Source of the DNA: Irpex lacteus
Lineage: Eukaryota > Basidiomycota > Agaricomycetes > Polyporales > Irpicaceae
Direction of reading: 5' to 3'
DNA length: 48,667 nucleotides
NCBI GenBank assembly: GCA_001986395.2
Contig: MQVO02000082.1
Location: 1-48,667 of the forward strand
The notes under the pieces are model-generated. The model searched no databases and had not been told where the DNA came from. It was given only the letters and a program-made list of their open reading frames with translations. Shown here one piece after another: positions 48,165 through 48,667 of the stretch. The first letter of the stretch is position 1; the number at the start of each line of letters is the position of its first letter. Position numbers and translations under genes: made by a program.

Positions 48165-48667
48165 GTCGACTATATCGTTTATCATTCTCTGTTCTTCTCA
48201 GCGATTGTGATATGGTGGTCGCCCGTTAGCTATAGTGTCATACATGTTTATATGTGCTCTGTGCCCTCATTTTTTTTATTTCTTTGTTACGGTTTGAGAC
48301 TTATTCAAGCCTAATCCTCAGGCTTCCTGACGTGATGTACTTGTAGATCGTGTTCATTGCCTGCCTTAACAAACGTGATGTTCGAACCAATATAGCTCTG
48401 TCCTGTCTCTCTATGTATCTTCCTGTATAATCTTTTCGTGCCGTTAGCTCAGATGCTGTTACACTCCGAGTAACCTAAAATAATGAGTCTAGAGCAACTA
48501 CTTATAGTCCAGCTACTGATGTTTGAACTGAACTATGCAATCTTCAAGCTTTCTCTTCGATTCAAGTATACTCAGTCAAAAGTAAAGCATGCGAGTATGG
48601 GGGCTCAGAAGGACCCAGACCACTCTCCCATCGCCAATGACGTCAGAATAAAGTGGCCACCCAGGCG
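48165..48667. other. 3' flank of C3 to the window edge
   Basis: No gene seen. A weaker relative of the 26-bp dispersed repeat starts at 48611. A T-rich tract near 48270-48280 could serve 3' end formation of C3. Confidence 0.4.

Noticed and set aside
1..48667. Transposon or retroelement coding region
   Set aside because: No reverse transcriptase, integrase, DDE transposase or helicase motif was recognised and no long terminal repeats were seen. Only the short inverted repeat and the 26-bp words remain.
1..48667. tRNA or rRNA genes, CRISPR array
   Set aside because: No A/B-box pair with cloverleaf potential, no rRNA-like block and no regularly spaced repeats were found.

Overview
The window reads as nuclear DNA of a filamentous basidiomycete, most likely an Agaricomycete. 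Almost every recognisable gene is broken by many short introns (about 41-75 nt, GT-AG, often with a CTAAC-like branch site). The families fit that group: DUF6533 and DUF6534 multi-pass membrane proteins, a CYP63/CYP52-like P450, a DHA2-type MFS pair and a Kre9/Knh1-like wall protein. I found no bacterial operon structure, tRNA, rRNA, CRISPR array or transposase.

Layout: flavoprotein A (+, 2288-3889); degenerate 3' half of a DUF6534 gene (-, 4210-5116); a gene-poor stretch; flavoprotein B, paralogue of A (-, 9224-10960); a gene-poor stretch; a DUF6533 gene (-, 14989-16679); MFS transporter A (+, 19054-21357); alpha/beta hydrolase (+, 22733-24241); a 31-bp-arm inverted repeat (24698-24770); a GPI-type Kre9-like protein (-, 26630-27330); two adjacent DUF6534 genes C1 (+, 28952-31085) and C2 (+, 31838-33945); a divergent DUF6534 gene C4 (-, 34538-36696); MFS transporter B, paralogue of A (+, 38815-41032); a P450 (-, 41453-44105); an orphan DUF6534 3' end (+, 44615-45028); and DUF6534 gene C3 (+, 45934-48114), which carries one extra base in exon 3.

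The locus is built from local duplications: two flavoproteins, two MFS transporters and six DUF6534 copies or fragments. The most striking structure is in the DUF6534 genes. C1, C2 and C3 each have 20 exons, many only 10-32 nt, and exons 4-17 have identical lengths in all three. The divergent C4 keeps eight of the same small-exon lengths. The membrane proteins have seven hydrophobic segments, so a receptor-like role is conceivable but is inference.

The flavoproteins, P450, hydrolase and two drug-type exporters resemble tailoring and export functions of a small-molecule pathway, but no synthase, terpene cyclase, NRPS or regulator is visible. Joint function is a hypothesis only. All exon models were spliced by hand from GT/AG signals, phase and paralogue comparison. 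Those for A, B, both MFS, the hydrolase, the Kre9-like gene, C1, C2 and C4 close in frame end to end. The P450 N-terminus and part of the DUF6533 gene are less certain.
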